Shown here: one piece after another, positions 25,642 through 33,709 of the stretch
How the letters are laid out: every line of letters begins with the position of its first letter
Position numbering within the stretch: position 1 is the first letter of the stretch
DNA from: a virus
Direction: 5' to 3' (one strand)
IMG/VR virus record: IMGVR_UViG_3300042691_013169
Coordinates: 1-64,000 of that record
DNA length: 64,000 nucleotides
The notes under the pieces: model-generated
What the model was told of the DNA's origin: nothing
Seen by the model: only the letters and a program-made list of their open reading frames with translations
Databases searched by the model: none
Position numbers and translations under genes: made by a program

Positions 25642-26377
25642 TTTAGAATCTTTAAAAGTAAAGTATCCTGGACTTAAAGTTTGGAAAGACGACTGCTTTA
25701 CTATTGAAAATTTTATTACTCCAGATGAAGCAACAAAAATTATTGCATATCTAGAGTACCTTTCAGAAGCAGGTAGACTTGAATGGAATCAAATTTCTTT
25801 TTATGATTCTTTTGCAATGGGGTTTTGGGATTCAGATAAAGCCCTAGAACAATTTGGTTTGCCAGAAGATTATTTCCCAAGATTAAAATCAAGAATTAAA
25901 AAAGCTGGAGAAGAGCTTTTTGGTATTAAGTGGAATGAAATTAGCTATCACGCACAAAAGTGGATTCCAGGAGCATTTGCTGAATTCCATTCAGATAACA
26001 CAGATCATGAAGGAAACTACACAGCTTTTGAAAGAAGTAGATACGCAGCGTTTATGTATTTAAACGATGACTTCGGAGGAGGTCTTTTAAATTATAGAGA
26101 CTTCGAGATTTCTATTCAGCCTAAAGTTGGACTAATAGCTATCTTTGCAGGAGGGTTTGGAAATGAACACGAAGTTACGATGGTAAAAGATAAAACAAGA
26201 TATACAGTAGGTTCATTTTGGGACGACGCAGCAAATGTTTACACAGACGAGCAAAGACAGCGTTGGGCAGAAGAATTAGCTGGAACTAGAAAAGAACAAG
26301 ATCAGCAATATAAGCAATGGGCAAAGGATAAAGAATCTGGAAATGCTCCAATTTATATTGGAAAAGGAGAAGAATAA
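25628..26377 (+). CDS. 2OG-Fe(II) oxygenase, prolyl-4-hydroxylase type (4 of 5)
   Basis: A 249-residue protein from ATG 25628, inside the end of the previous gene, with AAAGGGTG upstream. Iron ligands are His121-x-Asp123 (AEFHSDNTDH) and His181 (GNEHEVTMV), with Arg191 (KTRYTVGSFW) for 2OG. The N-terminal DDCFTIENFITPDEATKI is the family start helix. It carries an extra charged C-terminal tail of about 45 residues (DEQRQRWAEELAGT, EQDQQYKQWAKDKE), predicted helical and absent from the other four. This tail might mediate binding to a partner or substrate. Confidence 0.88.
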   Translation: MSVGNLESLKVKYPGLKVWKDDCFTIENFITPDEATKIIAYLEYLSEAGRLEWNQISFYDSFAMGFWDSDKALEQFGLPEDYFPRLKSRIKKAGEELFGIKWNEISYHAQKWIPGAFAEFHSDNTDHEGNYTAFERSRYAAFMYLNDDFGGGLLNYRDFEISIQPKVGLIAIFAGGFGNEHEVTMVKDKTRYTVGSFWDDAANVYTDEQRQRWAEELAGTRKEQDQQYKQWAKDKESGNAPIYIGKGEE

Positions 26378-27036
26378 TGGTTGATGAAGTACAAAGAGAT
26401 TCAGATAGCAGTCTTATTAAATATGCAGATAAGATTCTTTATTACAAGAATGCTCTCCCAGGATTAAAGGGGTTAGTTCAAGACTTAGACGTATACCAAG
26501 AGCAGTATAGTGTTAAATCTTCGTGGGTTGGTCCGTGGGAAACATGGAGATCTAGTGACGATGAGACTGATATTTTTGGAGAGTCTAGAAGAGGAAACTT
26601 TAATCCTCCAGCAGGCCTTACAGAAGTTCTACACGAATATTCTGAATATGACTCTAAGTCAAAAGCAATTGCTGTGTCTTTAAAGGAAGCCCTAGATAGT
26701 TTAGCAAGAGATTACTGTGCTAATACAGACACCGTTAATATTGGATATTTAAAAGACTCGTTTTTTATTAAAAAGTATAATACTGGAGTAGGAATGGGAG
26801 CTCATTTTGATATGTATCCTGACTCAGACAATGAGACTATGCTTTCTGCTGTAGTTTATGTAAACGATGATTACGAAGGCGGAGAAATTATTTTCCCAGA
26901 ATACGATTTAGGAATTAAGCCAGAAGCTGGAAGTATCCTATTCTTCCCATCAACATCAGACTATATTCATGAATCAAAAGAAGTAGGACAAGGTAAAAAA
27001 ATTATGATTCCTATGTTCTGGTACGCTAACGGATAG
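26377..27036 (+). CDS. 2OG-Fe(II) oxygenase, prolyl-4-hydroxylase type (5 of 5)
   Basis: A 219-residue enzyme whose ATG overlaps the stop of copy 4. His143-x-Asp145 (GAHFDMYPD) and His198 (DYIHESKEV) are the iron ligands; Lys207 or Lys208 (GQGKKIMIPMFW) fills the 2OG-binding place. The VYVNDDYEGGEIIFPEYDLG core and AGSILFFPS strand match the P4H fold. It closes the oxygenase run; the next gene (LamG-like tail protein) begins three bases after its stop, so oxygenases and tail genes are one operon. This favours virion proteins as substrates. Confidence 0.88.
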   Translation: MVDEVQRDSDSSLIKYADKILYYKNALPGLKGLVQDLDVYQEQYSVKSSWVGPWETWRSSDDETDIFGESRRGNFNPPAGLTEVLHEYSEYDSKSKAIAVSLKEALDSLARDYCANTDTVNIGYLKDSFFIKKYNTGVGMGAHFDMYPDSDNETMLSAVVYVNDDYEGGEIIFPEYDLGIKPEAGSILFFPSTSDYIHESKEVGQGKKIMIPMFWYANG

Positions 27037-27039
27037 TAA

Positions 27040-28773
27040 ATGTCATATCAGCTAAAGGTTATTAAAGATAATCCAATAGGCTTTTGGATGCTTGACGAGA
27101 CCTCTGGCACAATTGCATATGATAAATCTGGTTGTAATAATAATGGAGCATACGTTGGAGGCATATTAGGGAATATGCTTCCAATCGTACCAGGAGGATC
27201 TTCTGGAAATAAAATAACTTCAACATCTTATATAACACTGCCAGTAAACAAAAACTATTACGCATCCACAGTAAATTCAGCTTTAGCAAATAAAGATACC
27301 TCAGACAACTCATTTTCTTTAGAAGTATGGGTTTCTTCAAACTACATATCTAGCACATCCTCGGTACCGCTGCTCGCAGACTCTTCAAATTTTATAGGAC
27401 TATATTGGGAAAATAACAATATAGTTTTTCGTGTTTCTGCAAGCTCTAATGAAATAGCCTACCCTATTGTTTATTCAAAAAAAGCTATGCATATTGTTGG
27501 CGTGTATACTCCAGCCTCTCTTTCTTTGTATATTGATGGTATTATGGTTGGAACAAAGCCATTGGTAGATTTTAAGTTTACAAACACTAGTAGCTTATTT
27601 GCAATAGGCCCAACAACACTTTCTCAAGATTCCTTTATTGCCGATGCCCCAGCAATATATAGATACCAGATATCACAAGAATCAATTAAAAAACATTATG
27701 TTGAGGGTAACATATCAAAAAGCCCAATTCAAATTGTATACCCAGACGGTGGCACACTGTTTAGTTTAAATGATATGAAAATAAGACCACAATTTGTATA
27801 CTCTTATCCAAAAAACAGGCTATGGTCAGATGTTTCTGATGATACAAACGTTTATTATGATATTAGTAATTCTTATATTACATTTTATAATGATGGCACA
27901 TCAACTGCAAAAACATTTACATACATAGACTCATTTACAATACCTACAGAAATAGGGCTGTCTTCTTCTAAGATTGAGTGGAGAAGTGATTTAGGTATAT
28001 CTGTAAGGTCAAGCGCAGATGGTGTGGACTGGCAATATTGCACAAATGGAGAAGCTTTGCCGCAATATAAAAAATCTTCATTCAGCAATTCTGGAAAAGT
28101 GTATGTAGAGATTACTATGGGCACAACAGACGTATCTAAATTTAATCCAAGACTATCATTCTTTGCAGTAAGCTTCTATAATAACAAAGACTATTACGCA
28201 GATAATTTTGGAGACAGAATCCATTCTTCTTCTGAGTATTCTTTAGGGTCTTTAGACTATCCTATTCTTTCAAGAAACTATTCAAATGGCATTAGATCAG
28301 TATCTCCATTTACCTTGACTACAGAAACAGATGTAAAAAGCCTAGAAATGTTTTATACCCCATATGGTACTGGCCAATTTGGTCTAGTTTCAGCAACTTC
28401 TACAGGATACTCTTGGAATGGTTCTGGAGTTATCTCTAAGCTAAATATTAATAAAATATATGTAAACGGTGTTGACAGAACATCCGCAACTAATATTAGC
28501 TCCTGGCTAGTGGATGGGCAGCCACACCATATTGTTATTGTATTTAATAACACTATAGACACTTCAATTACATTTAACAATAGCTCTATAAATGAGAATT
28601 TATACAAAAATATAGCAATCTATACAAAAGAGCTAACCCAGGCCTTGGTTACAGAACACTATAATTGCTATACTGGCAAGCCTTCCACTGTAATTCAAGA
28701 ACCAGCCATAACCGTGACAGAATTAGCCCCACAATATTACAATAATGACTGGGTTGTTATTCAAACTATCTAA
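27040..28773 (+). CDS. LamG/concanavalin-like tail protein
   Basis: A 577-residue protein with two lectin-like (LamG/ConA-type jelly-roll) domains. The first opens with NPIGFWMLDETSGTIAYDKSG at about residue 9 and contains SLEVWVSSN and SLSLYIDGIMVG; the second spans roughly residues 390-545 (TDVKSLEMFYTP, PHHIVIVFNN, NIAIYTKELTQALVTEHY). Such domains often bind carbohydrate, so this is a candidate receptor-binding protein. There is no separate ribosome binding site beyond the end of the preceding gene. It ends the fibre/oxygenase operon; a hairpin and a new promoter follow. Confidence 0.75.
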   Translation: MSYQLKVIKDNPIGFWMLDETSGTIAYDKSGCNNNGAYVGGILGNMLPIVPGGSSGNKITSTSYITLPVNKNYYASTVNSALANKDTSDNSFSLEVWVSSNYISSTSSVPLLADSSNFIGLYWENNNIVFRVSASSNEIAYPIVYSKKAMHIVGVYTPASLSLYIDGIMVGTKPLVDFKFTNTSSLFAIGPTTLSQDSFIADAPAIYRYQISQESIKKHYVEGNISKSPIQIVYPDGGTLFSLNDMKIRPQFVYSYPKNRLWSDVSDDTNVYYDISNSYITFYNDGTSTAKTFTYIDSFTIPTEIGLSSSKIEWRSDLGISVRSSADGVDWQYCTNGEALPQYKKSSFSNSGKVYVEITMGTTDVSKFNPRLSFFAVSFYNNKDYYADNFGDRIHSSSEYSLGSLDYPILSRNYSNGIRSVSPFTLTTETDVKSLEMFYTPYGTGQFGLVSATSTGYSWNGSGVISKLNINKIYVNGVDRTSATNISSWLVDGQPHHIVIVFNNTIDTSITFNNSSINENLYKNIAIYTKELTQALVTEHYNCYTGKPSTVIQEPAITVTELAPQYYNNDWVVIQTI

Positions 28774-28825
28774 TTTGTCATAAACGTTGACAAATCTGGA
28801 CATATACTATAAAGAATGGTAAAAT
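28773..28825 (+). promoter_or_regulatory. Hairpin followed by the promoter of the head operon
   Basis: The stem ATTTGTCA/TGACAAAT (28773-28780/28788-28795) directly follows the previous stop. TGGACA (28797-28802), a 17-base spacer and TGG-TAAAAT (28817-28825) form a promoter whose start would fall at about 28833, next to ATG 28834. The hairpin has no T tract, so it may be an operator or a weak terminator. Confidence 0.55.
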
Positions 28826-28833
28826 ATAATCCT

Positions 28834-29175
28834 ATGGACATTAAAAGATTAAGTCAGTCAGTTGTTGAGGAAACCACATTAGGTATATATGTGTGGGAAA
28901 TGCCAGACGGACGATGGATTGGAGATGATGATGGGAATTTTCTCTCGATCACGTCAAAAAAAGGCAATAGATCCAGAATCGATGCTTTGGCTAGAGAAGT
29001 TCGCTCATACGGTATATATGAAGGCGGGCCTAAATTTCTTTCAGGACGCAGAAAAATCGATGACGAAGAATTTGAACACCAAAAGCAAAGACTAGAATGG
29101 GGACTCGTTCCAGATCCTTATGATATTGGAAATTATAAAGATGAGATGAAGGCTTTGAAAGGCGGAAGACCATAA
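28834..29175 (+). CDS. Conserved-type protein preceding the portal
   Basis: A 113-residue charged protein (EMPDGRWIGDDDGNFLSI, ARE-VRSYGIYEGGPKFL). I choose ATG 28834; ATG 28816 lies inside the promoter, and neither has a Shine-Dalgarno site, so translation is probably leaderless. The position directly before the portal, overlapping its ATG by one base, is normally held by the terminase large subunit, which this protein clearly is not. It lacks Walker motifs. A small packaging or portal-associated role is possible but unproven. Confidence 0.7.
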   Translation: MDIKRLSQSVVEETTLGIYVWEMPDGRWIGDDDGNFLSITSKKGNRSRIDALAREVRSYGIYEGGPKFLSGRRKIDDEEFEHQKQRLEWGLVPDPYDIGNYKDEMKALKGGRP

Positions 29176-30752
29176 TGGACTTTATTGAAGAAGAAGATAA
29201 CTCAGTACAAATAACAACAGCATCAGACCTGTCTAGATTTGCATCTGTATCAATTGAAAAGACAACAGATGAATTTAAGATGCAGGGAGAAGACTTAAAA
29301 AAGATTCACGGACTGAGTCCAGCATTTAAAAGAAAAATGACTAGAGATCTGCAGAAACGTTTTACGGGATTAGATGGAGCGCAAACACAGCAGAACTTGT
29401 TAGCTCAAGCAATTACTGGTTATGCTTTATTTGATCTTATTGAGCCACCATTTAATTTAGATTATCTTTCAAAGGTATATGAAATATCTCCCTATAACTA
29501 CGCAGCAATCAATGCAAAGGTTGCTAATATTGTAGGGCTAGGTTATGACTTTGTAGAAACAAGAAAAGCAAAAGAAACTTTAGATGAGATTAATAGCGAC
29601 GCTCAGTTAGAAAGAGCCAGAAGAAAGCTTAATAGATTAAGACAAGATCTTGATGCATGGCTTGAAAATTGTAATGAAGAGGAAACATTTGTTGAAACAC
29701 TTATTAAGGTTTATACAGATGTTGAAGCCACTGGAAACGGGTACCTAGAAGTAGGAAGAACAACCTCAGGAAAGATTGGATATATCGGACATATTCCAGC
29801 AAAGACAATGCGTGTTCGTAGACTTCGTGATGGATTTGTTCAACTACTTTATGGTAAGGCTGTATTCTTTAGAAACTTTGGCGACACAGAAATGCCTAAT
29901 CCAATCGCAGGTCAAGAAGATAGACCAAATGAGATTATTCATATAAAGAAATACACGCCAACAAACAATTATTATGGAATCCCAGATATTGTAGCTGCAA
30001 TTAATGCTATGGCTGGAAATGAATTTGCTGGTAAGTACAACCTTGATTATTTTGAAAATAAAGCAGTCCCAAGATATATTGTAACTGTTAAGGGAGCAAA
30101 GCTATCAGCAGAATCTGAAAGAAAGCTTCTTGAGTTTTTCCAGGTTGGATTAAAGGGAAAGAACCATAGGTCCCTATATATTCCACTACCAGCTGACTCA
30201 CCAGACTCAAAGGTAGAGTTTAAGATGGAGCCAGTAGAGGCAGATGCACAAGACTCCTCATTCAATAACTATCGCAAAATGAATAGAGACGAGATCCTTC
30301 TAGCCCACAGAACCCCTATTAGTAAAATTGGTTTGCCAGAAGGAGTTAATTTAGCTTCAGCAAGAGATTCAGATAAGATGTTTAAGGAGCAGGTTTGCCG
30401 ACCAGCCCAAGATATTTTAGAAAAGAAAATTAATAAATTGGTTGCTGAAATGACAGATGCCCTAGCTATTAAATTAAATGAACTAACATTAACAGACGAA
30501 GATACTCAGTCAAAGATTGATGAGAGGTATTTAAGAATGCAGGTAGTTACCCCTAACGAGATTAGAATTAGAAAAGGCATGGTTCCTTTAGAGGGTGGAG
30601 ATGAGGTTGTTGTATTAAAACCTCAACAGGCGGCTGAGCAGAGAGCACAGGCTGGCAACACCAGAACTAGAACTCAAGAAAGGTCTTCAAATTCACCAGA
30701 TATTTCTGGGGAGGCTAGAAATCCAAAAGGTGAGGGAAGAGTAACTCCATAA
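29175..30752 (+). CDS. Portal protein (PBSX/HK97-type)
   Basis: A 525-residue phage portal protein, the dodecameric ring at the capsid vertex through which DNA is packaged and to which the neck attaches. Characteristic parts are SPYNYAAINAKVANIVGLGYD near 105-125, EATGNGYLEVGR, IHIKKYTPTNNYYGIPDIVAA (the 'YGxP' portal signature) and RTPISKIGLPEG. The length fits the family, with a long Gln/Arg/Ser-rich disordered tail after about residue 470. It is the first large gene of the head operon and is followed by a terminator-like hairpin and a new promoter. Confidence 0.92.
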   Translation: MDFIEEEDNSVQITTASDLSRFASVSIEKTTDEFKMQGEDLKKIHGLSPAFKRKMTRDLQKRFTGLDGAQTQQNLLAQAITGYALFDLIEPPFNLDYLSKVYEISPYNYAAINAKVANIVGLGYDFVETRKAKETLDEINSDAQLERARRKLNRLRQDLDAWLENCNEEETFVETLIKVYTDVEATGNGYLEVGRTTSGKIGYIGHIPAKTMRVRRLRDGFVQLLYGKAVFFRNFGDTEMPNPIAGQEDRPNEIIHIKKYTPTNNYYGIPDIVAAINAMAGNEFAGKYNLDYFENKAVPRYIVTVKGAKLSAESERKLLEFFQVGLKGKNHRSLYIPLPADSPDSKVEFKMEPVEADAQDSSFNNYRKMNRDEILLAHRTPISKIGLPEGVNLASARDSDKMFKEQVCRPAQDILEKKINKLVAEMTDALAIKLNELTLTDEDTQSKIDERYLRMQVVTPNEIRIRKGMVPLEGGDEVVVLKPQQAAEQRAQAGNTRTRTQERSSNSPDISGEARNPKGEGRVTP

Positions 30753-30757
30753 TTATT

Positions 30758-30800
30758 AGGCAACTAGTTATTTGCCTTTTGATATATAGCGTAATAAAAT
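30758..30800 (+). promoter_or_regulatory. Terminator overlapping a leaderless-gene promoter
   Basis: AGGCAA/TTGCCT (30758-30763/30772-30777) with an eight-base loop and a following TTT is a small terminator. Its 3' arm TTGCCT also serves as a -35, 17 bases before TAAAAT (30795-30800). ATG 30808 follows after seven bases without any ribosome binding site, so the transcript should be leaderless. Confidence 0.6.
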
Positions 30801-30807
30801 TAAGCAT

Positions 30808-32115
30808 ATGAATATTGAAAAATCTTACTGGTCTTCTAATGGCGACGCCATTAGTTTATCCGTTCCTTTTACTAAAGTCAATCGTGAAAAGAGAACAGTT
30901 TCAGGTTTTGCAACCTTAGATAACATTGATCAGACAGGCGATTTAGTAACAGCAGAAGCTTCATTAAAAGCATTTGAAAACTTCCGTGGAAACATTCGTG
31001 AAATGCATGGATCAAATGCTGTAGGCAAGATGGTTTCATTCAAGCCAGAAACATTCTATAACGCTAGAACAGGTGAATTCCATAACGGAGTTTATGTTGA
31101 TGCTTACATTTCAAAGGGTGCACAAGATACTTGGGAAAAGATTCTTGATGGAACTCTTGCTGGTTTTTCAATTGGCGGAAAAATTATTGAACAAGAAAAC
31201 GAAGTTAATAAGGCAACAGGACAAACAGTAAGATTCATTAAAGACTATGCTTTGATTGAGCTGTCTGTTGTTGATTCTCCTGCAAATGAACTATGCAACA
31301 TCTTATCTATTCAGAAAATGAATGGTCAGCTTATGTTTAAAGGTATTGCAGCAGAAACAAAGTTAGAGAATATTTTTTATTGTGAAGAAAGCGATTCTGT
31401 TTTTATGTCAACAGAATCTTCTTTTGTTTCACCAGTAAGTGGTAAGGATGCAGAATTAATCGGTTGGGTTGAATCAAACGATGTTAATAAAGCAAAAGAA
31501 ATAGATAAGATTCTTGCTTCATTTAAGAAGTCAAGATTGACGTTGCCTGATACAACAATTGCAAAACAGGCAAACGCAGAAGGAGGTAATGAAGTGTCAC
31601 ATCACGAAGAAGCTCCAGCAGTTGAAGAGACTGTTGCAGCAGTAGAAGAAACACCAGTCGCAGAAGCACCAGCTGCAGAGGCAGCACCAGCAGAAGCAAC
31701 TGTAGACGCTCCTGCCGAAACTCTGGAAAAAGCAGCCGACGTATCAGAAGTTGAGGTTGATGAACCTGATTTTGCAAAGATGCTTGGCGAACTTAAGGAG
31801 TTTTTCGCAGAAACTCTTAGCAAGACAACAAAGACAAATGCAGAAGATGTTGCTGTAGTTAAAGAAACAGTAGCAGCTCTTACAAAGTCTTTTGAGGACA
31901 AAGCTAACGAGTTAACAGAACAGACTGCCGCCCTATCAAAGGCCGTGGCAGATATTACAAATGCGTTTAATGGCGTAGAAAAGCGCATTGATGCAGTCGA
32001 ATCTGAGACTGCAATTAAGAAGTCCTATGACCTCGGCGGGTCACAGGAAGTAGCAATACAAAAATCAAAGTGGAACGGTTCTTTCCTCGGTTCCGTATCA
32101 GACTTAATTCGATAA
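30808..32115 (+). CDS. Prohead protease fused to scaffold domain
   Basis: A 435-residue fusion. Residues 1-185 form an HK97-type (U35) prohead serine protease: His67 (REMHGSN), Ser121 (LAGFSIGGK) and the ALIELSVVDSPAN strand around 148-160 match the catalytic region. Residues 186-262 form a linker. From about 263 a low-complexity Ala/Glu/Pro/Val segment is followed by a long coiled-coil (about 325-410), the layout of a scaffolding protein, which shapes the procapsid and is then digested. A nested in-frame start at 31594 can make the scaffold separately. It starts leaderless at ATG 30808; the capsid gene follows after 23 bases. Confidence 0.9.
   Translation: MNIEKSYWSSNGDAISLSVPFTKVNREKRTVSGFATLDNIDQTGDLVTAEASLKAFENFRGNIREMHGSNAVGKMVSFKPETFYNARTGEFHNGVYVDAYISKGAQDTWEKILDGTLAGFSIGGKIIEQENEVNKATGQTVRFIKDYALIELSVVDSPANELCNILSIQKMNGQLMFKGIAAETKLENIFYCEESDSVFMSTESSFVSPVSGKDAELIGWVESNDVNKAKEIDKILASFKKSRLTLPDTTIAKQANAEGGNEVSHHEEAPAVEETVAAVEETPVAEAPAAEAAPAEATVDAPAETLEKAADVSEVEVDEPDFAKMLGELKEFFAETLSKTTKTNAEDVAVVKETVAALTKSFEDKANELTEQTAALSKAVADITNAFNGVEKRIDAVESETAIKKSYDLGGSQEVAIQKSKWNGSFLGSVSDLIR
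31594..32115 (+). CDS. Scaffold protein from an internal in-frame start
   Basis: Inside the protease gene AGGAGG (31581-31586) lies seven bases before GTG 31594, which is in frame with the protease. It would give a 173-residue protein beginning MSHHEEAPAVEE: the acidic, Ala/Pro-rich segment and coiled coil of the scaffold without the protease. This is the same arrangement as C and Nu3 in lambda, where the shorter product is made in excess. The perfect binding site inside a coding region is unlikely to be chance. Confidence 0.72.
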   Translation: MSHHEEAPAVEETVAAVEETPVAEAPAAEAAPAEATVDAPAETLEKAADVSEVEVDEPDFAKMLGELKEFFAETLSKTTKTNAEDVAVVKETVAALTKSFEDKANELTEQTAALSKAVADITNAFNGVEKRIDAVESETAIKKSYDLGGSQEVAIQKSKWNGSFLGSVSDLIR

Positions 32116-32138
32116 TAAAAAAGGTAGGTGAAAAATAA

Positions 32139-33191
32139 ATGAGCAACGAAACATTAGAAAAGACCATTGCAGCAGGTACAACTGCTACAGGTACATTCGC
32201 TTCCGCAACTGGCGGAACTGGCGTACATCGTGCATCCGAAAACGGAAACGGCGGTCTTCTAAACCCAGAACAATCTGCAAGATTCCTGGACTATATGTTC
32301 GACGCTACCGTAATTGGTAAGGTCGCCCGTACAGTTCGCATGAGAGCAGATACTACTGAGATTGATCGTATGTCAGTTGGTGAGAAGCTGATGAAGATTG
32401 CTACTGAAGGTGACGATGCAAATAGCGCAAATTCAGGAGTAACATTCTCAAAGATTTCTCTAACAACTAAGAAGCTCCGTCTTGATTGGGAACTCTCAAC
32501 AGAGTCCCTAGAAGACAACATTGAAGGTGCAGATCTTGAAGATCACATTGCACGTTTGATGGCAACACAGGCAGGTAATGATATTGAAGATGTGGTTCTT
32601 AACGGAGACACAGCACTTTCATCAGACCAGCTTTACAAGGCATTTGATGGTGTAGTTAAGAAGTCAAAGGCTAACGGTCACGTAGTTGATGCAGCAGGTG
32701 CTGCAGTATCACGTGCAGTATTCAATTCAGCATTGAAGGCATTGCCACGTAAGTACAAGCAACGTCGTACAGACCTTCGCTTCCTTGCAGGTTCAAACCT
32801 GATCCAGGACTTCCTATATGCTAACAGCATTGGAACAAACAACACAATTCCACAGGATATCGCTTCAAGCATCATCCGTGGAGATGTACAACCACTATCT
32901 GGCCCAGCTGGATATGTTGCACCATACGCATTCGGTATCCCAATCGTTGAAGTTCCTCTATTGAAGGAAACACAGACTGGTGATTACTCAGGAGCATCAG
33001 GATCACACGGTGATATCCACTTGACATTCCCAAATAACGTAGTTATTGGTATCAAGCGTGATGTAACTGTTTACAGATTCTTCTGGCCAAAGAAGGACTC
33101 AATCGAGTACACAATGTTTACTCGTGTTGGCGTTCAGATTGAACAAGCAGACGCTTGGGTAGTCGTAAAGAACGTTAAGGTCGCTTCATAA
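32139..33191 (+). CDS. Major capsid protein (HK97 fold)
   Basis: A 350-residue protein directly after the protease/scaffold gene, the usual place. The N-terminus is Thr/Gly/Ala-rich and probably cleaved or flexible; the body shows the HK97-fold pattern: a long helix with SARFLDYMFDATVIGKVARTV, the E-loop region, an EDNIEGADLEDHIARLMATQ spine helix, RRTDLRFLAGSNL and a final beta-rich EYTMFTRVGVQIEQADAWVVVKNV. Codon use here is visibly more G+C-rich than in neighbours, as expected for a highly expressed gene. A strong terminator follows. Confidence 0.92.
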   Translation: MSNETLEKTIAAGTTATGTFASATGGTGVHRASENGNGGLLNPEQSARFLDYMFDATVIGKVARTVRMRADTTEIDRMSVGEKLMKIATEGDDANSANSGVTFSKISLTTKKLRLDWELSTESLEDNIEGADLEDHIARLMATQAGNDIEDVVLNGDTALSSDQLYKAFDGVVKKSKANGHVVDAAGAAVSRAVFNSALKALPRKYKQRRTDLRFLAGSNLIQDFLYANSIGTNNTIPQDIASSIIRGDVQPLSGPAGYVAPYAFGIPIVEVPLLKETQTGDYSGASGSHGDIHLTFPNNVVIGIKRDVTVYRFFWPKKDSIEYTMFTRVGVQIEQADAWVVVKNVKVAS

Positions 33192-33215
33192 TTAGGATTA
33201 ATTTCCGCAAGAATG

Positions 33216-33242
33216 GCCCCCAAAGAAATTTGGGGGCTGTTC
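33216..33242 (+). terminator. Intrinsic terminator after the capsid gene
   Basis: GCCCCCAAA-GAAA-TTTGGGGGC (33216-33237) forms a nine-base perfect stem closed by a GAAA tetraloop, followed by TGTTCATTT. Ending transcription here would raise capsid mRNA stability and level over the connector genes. Confidence 0.85.
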
Positions 33243-33257
33243 ATTTAAATATATCAA

Positions 33258-33266
33258 TGCTATAAT
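33258..33266 (+). promoter_or_regulatory. Extended -10 promoter for the connector operon
   Basis: TGC-TATAAT (33258-33266) is a perfect -10 with the TGn extension; TGTTCA lies 17 bases upstream as a weak -35. A start near 33273 gives a short leader with CAAAGGAG before ATG 33295. The same AATGCTATAAT string recurs at 55490-55500. Confidence 0.65.
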
Positions 33267-33294
33267 TGATGTACCTATTATCAAAGGAGTATAT

Positions 33295-33693
33295 ATGTCA
33301 TTTGAGACATTAAAGGTATCGGAACTAAAAAAAATAGCAGAAGATTTTGCTGTAGAGACAAATGGCCTTAAGAATAAGGCAGACATTATTGCAGCCCTCT
33401 CAGAAGAAGGCGTAACATGGTCAGTATATAGTAAGACTCTTCAAAAAATTGAAAATGAAAAAGAAGAAGCGCCAGAAGTTCTTCCAAAGTTTGATCCAAA
33501 AGCTAAGCAGGCAGAAGGAACAGTACTAGTTAGAATGACTAGAGCAAATTTTAGATATGATATTTTGGGATATACTTTTACAAAAGAACACCCATTTGTA
33601 GCAATGTCAGAAGTAGATGCACAACATATTTTTGACAGCCAAGAAGGATTCAGATTAGCTAACCCGACAGAAGTACAAGAATTTTATAGCTAA
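33295..33693 (+). CDS. Head-proximal protein with SAP/HeH-like N-terminus
   Basis: A 132-residue protein. Residues 1-40 (LKVSELKKIAEDFAVETNGLKNKADIIAAL) match the helix-extension-helix (SAP/Rho-N-like) fold common in small phage head proteins. Residues 75-130 (RMTRANFRYDILGYTFTKEHPFVAMSEVDAQHIF) form a second, beta-containing domain that may contact capsid or neck. The domains are joined by a charged linker (ENEKEEAPEVLPKFDPK). It starts the connector operon directly after the capsid gene. It may be a head-completion or decoration factor. Confidence 0.75.
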   Translation: MSFETLKVSELKKIAEDFAVETNGLKNKADIIAALSEEGVTWSVYSKTLQKIENEKEEAPEVLPKFDPKAKQAEGTVLVRMTRANFRYDILGYTFTKEHPFVAMSEVDAQHIFDSQEGFRLANPTEVQEFYS

Positions 33694-33709
33694 TATGTAG
33701 GAGGGGAAT

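Noticed and set aside
28816-28833. ATG 28816 as the start of the gene before the portal
   Set aside because: It lies between the -35 and -10 of the most probable promoter and has no ribosome binding site; ATG 28834 is preferred.
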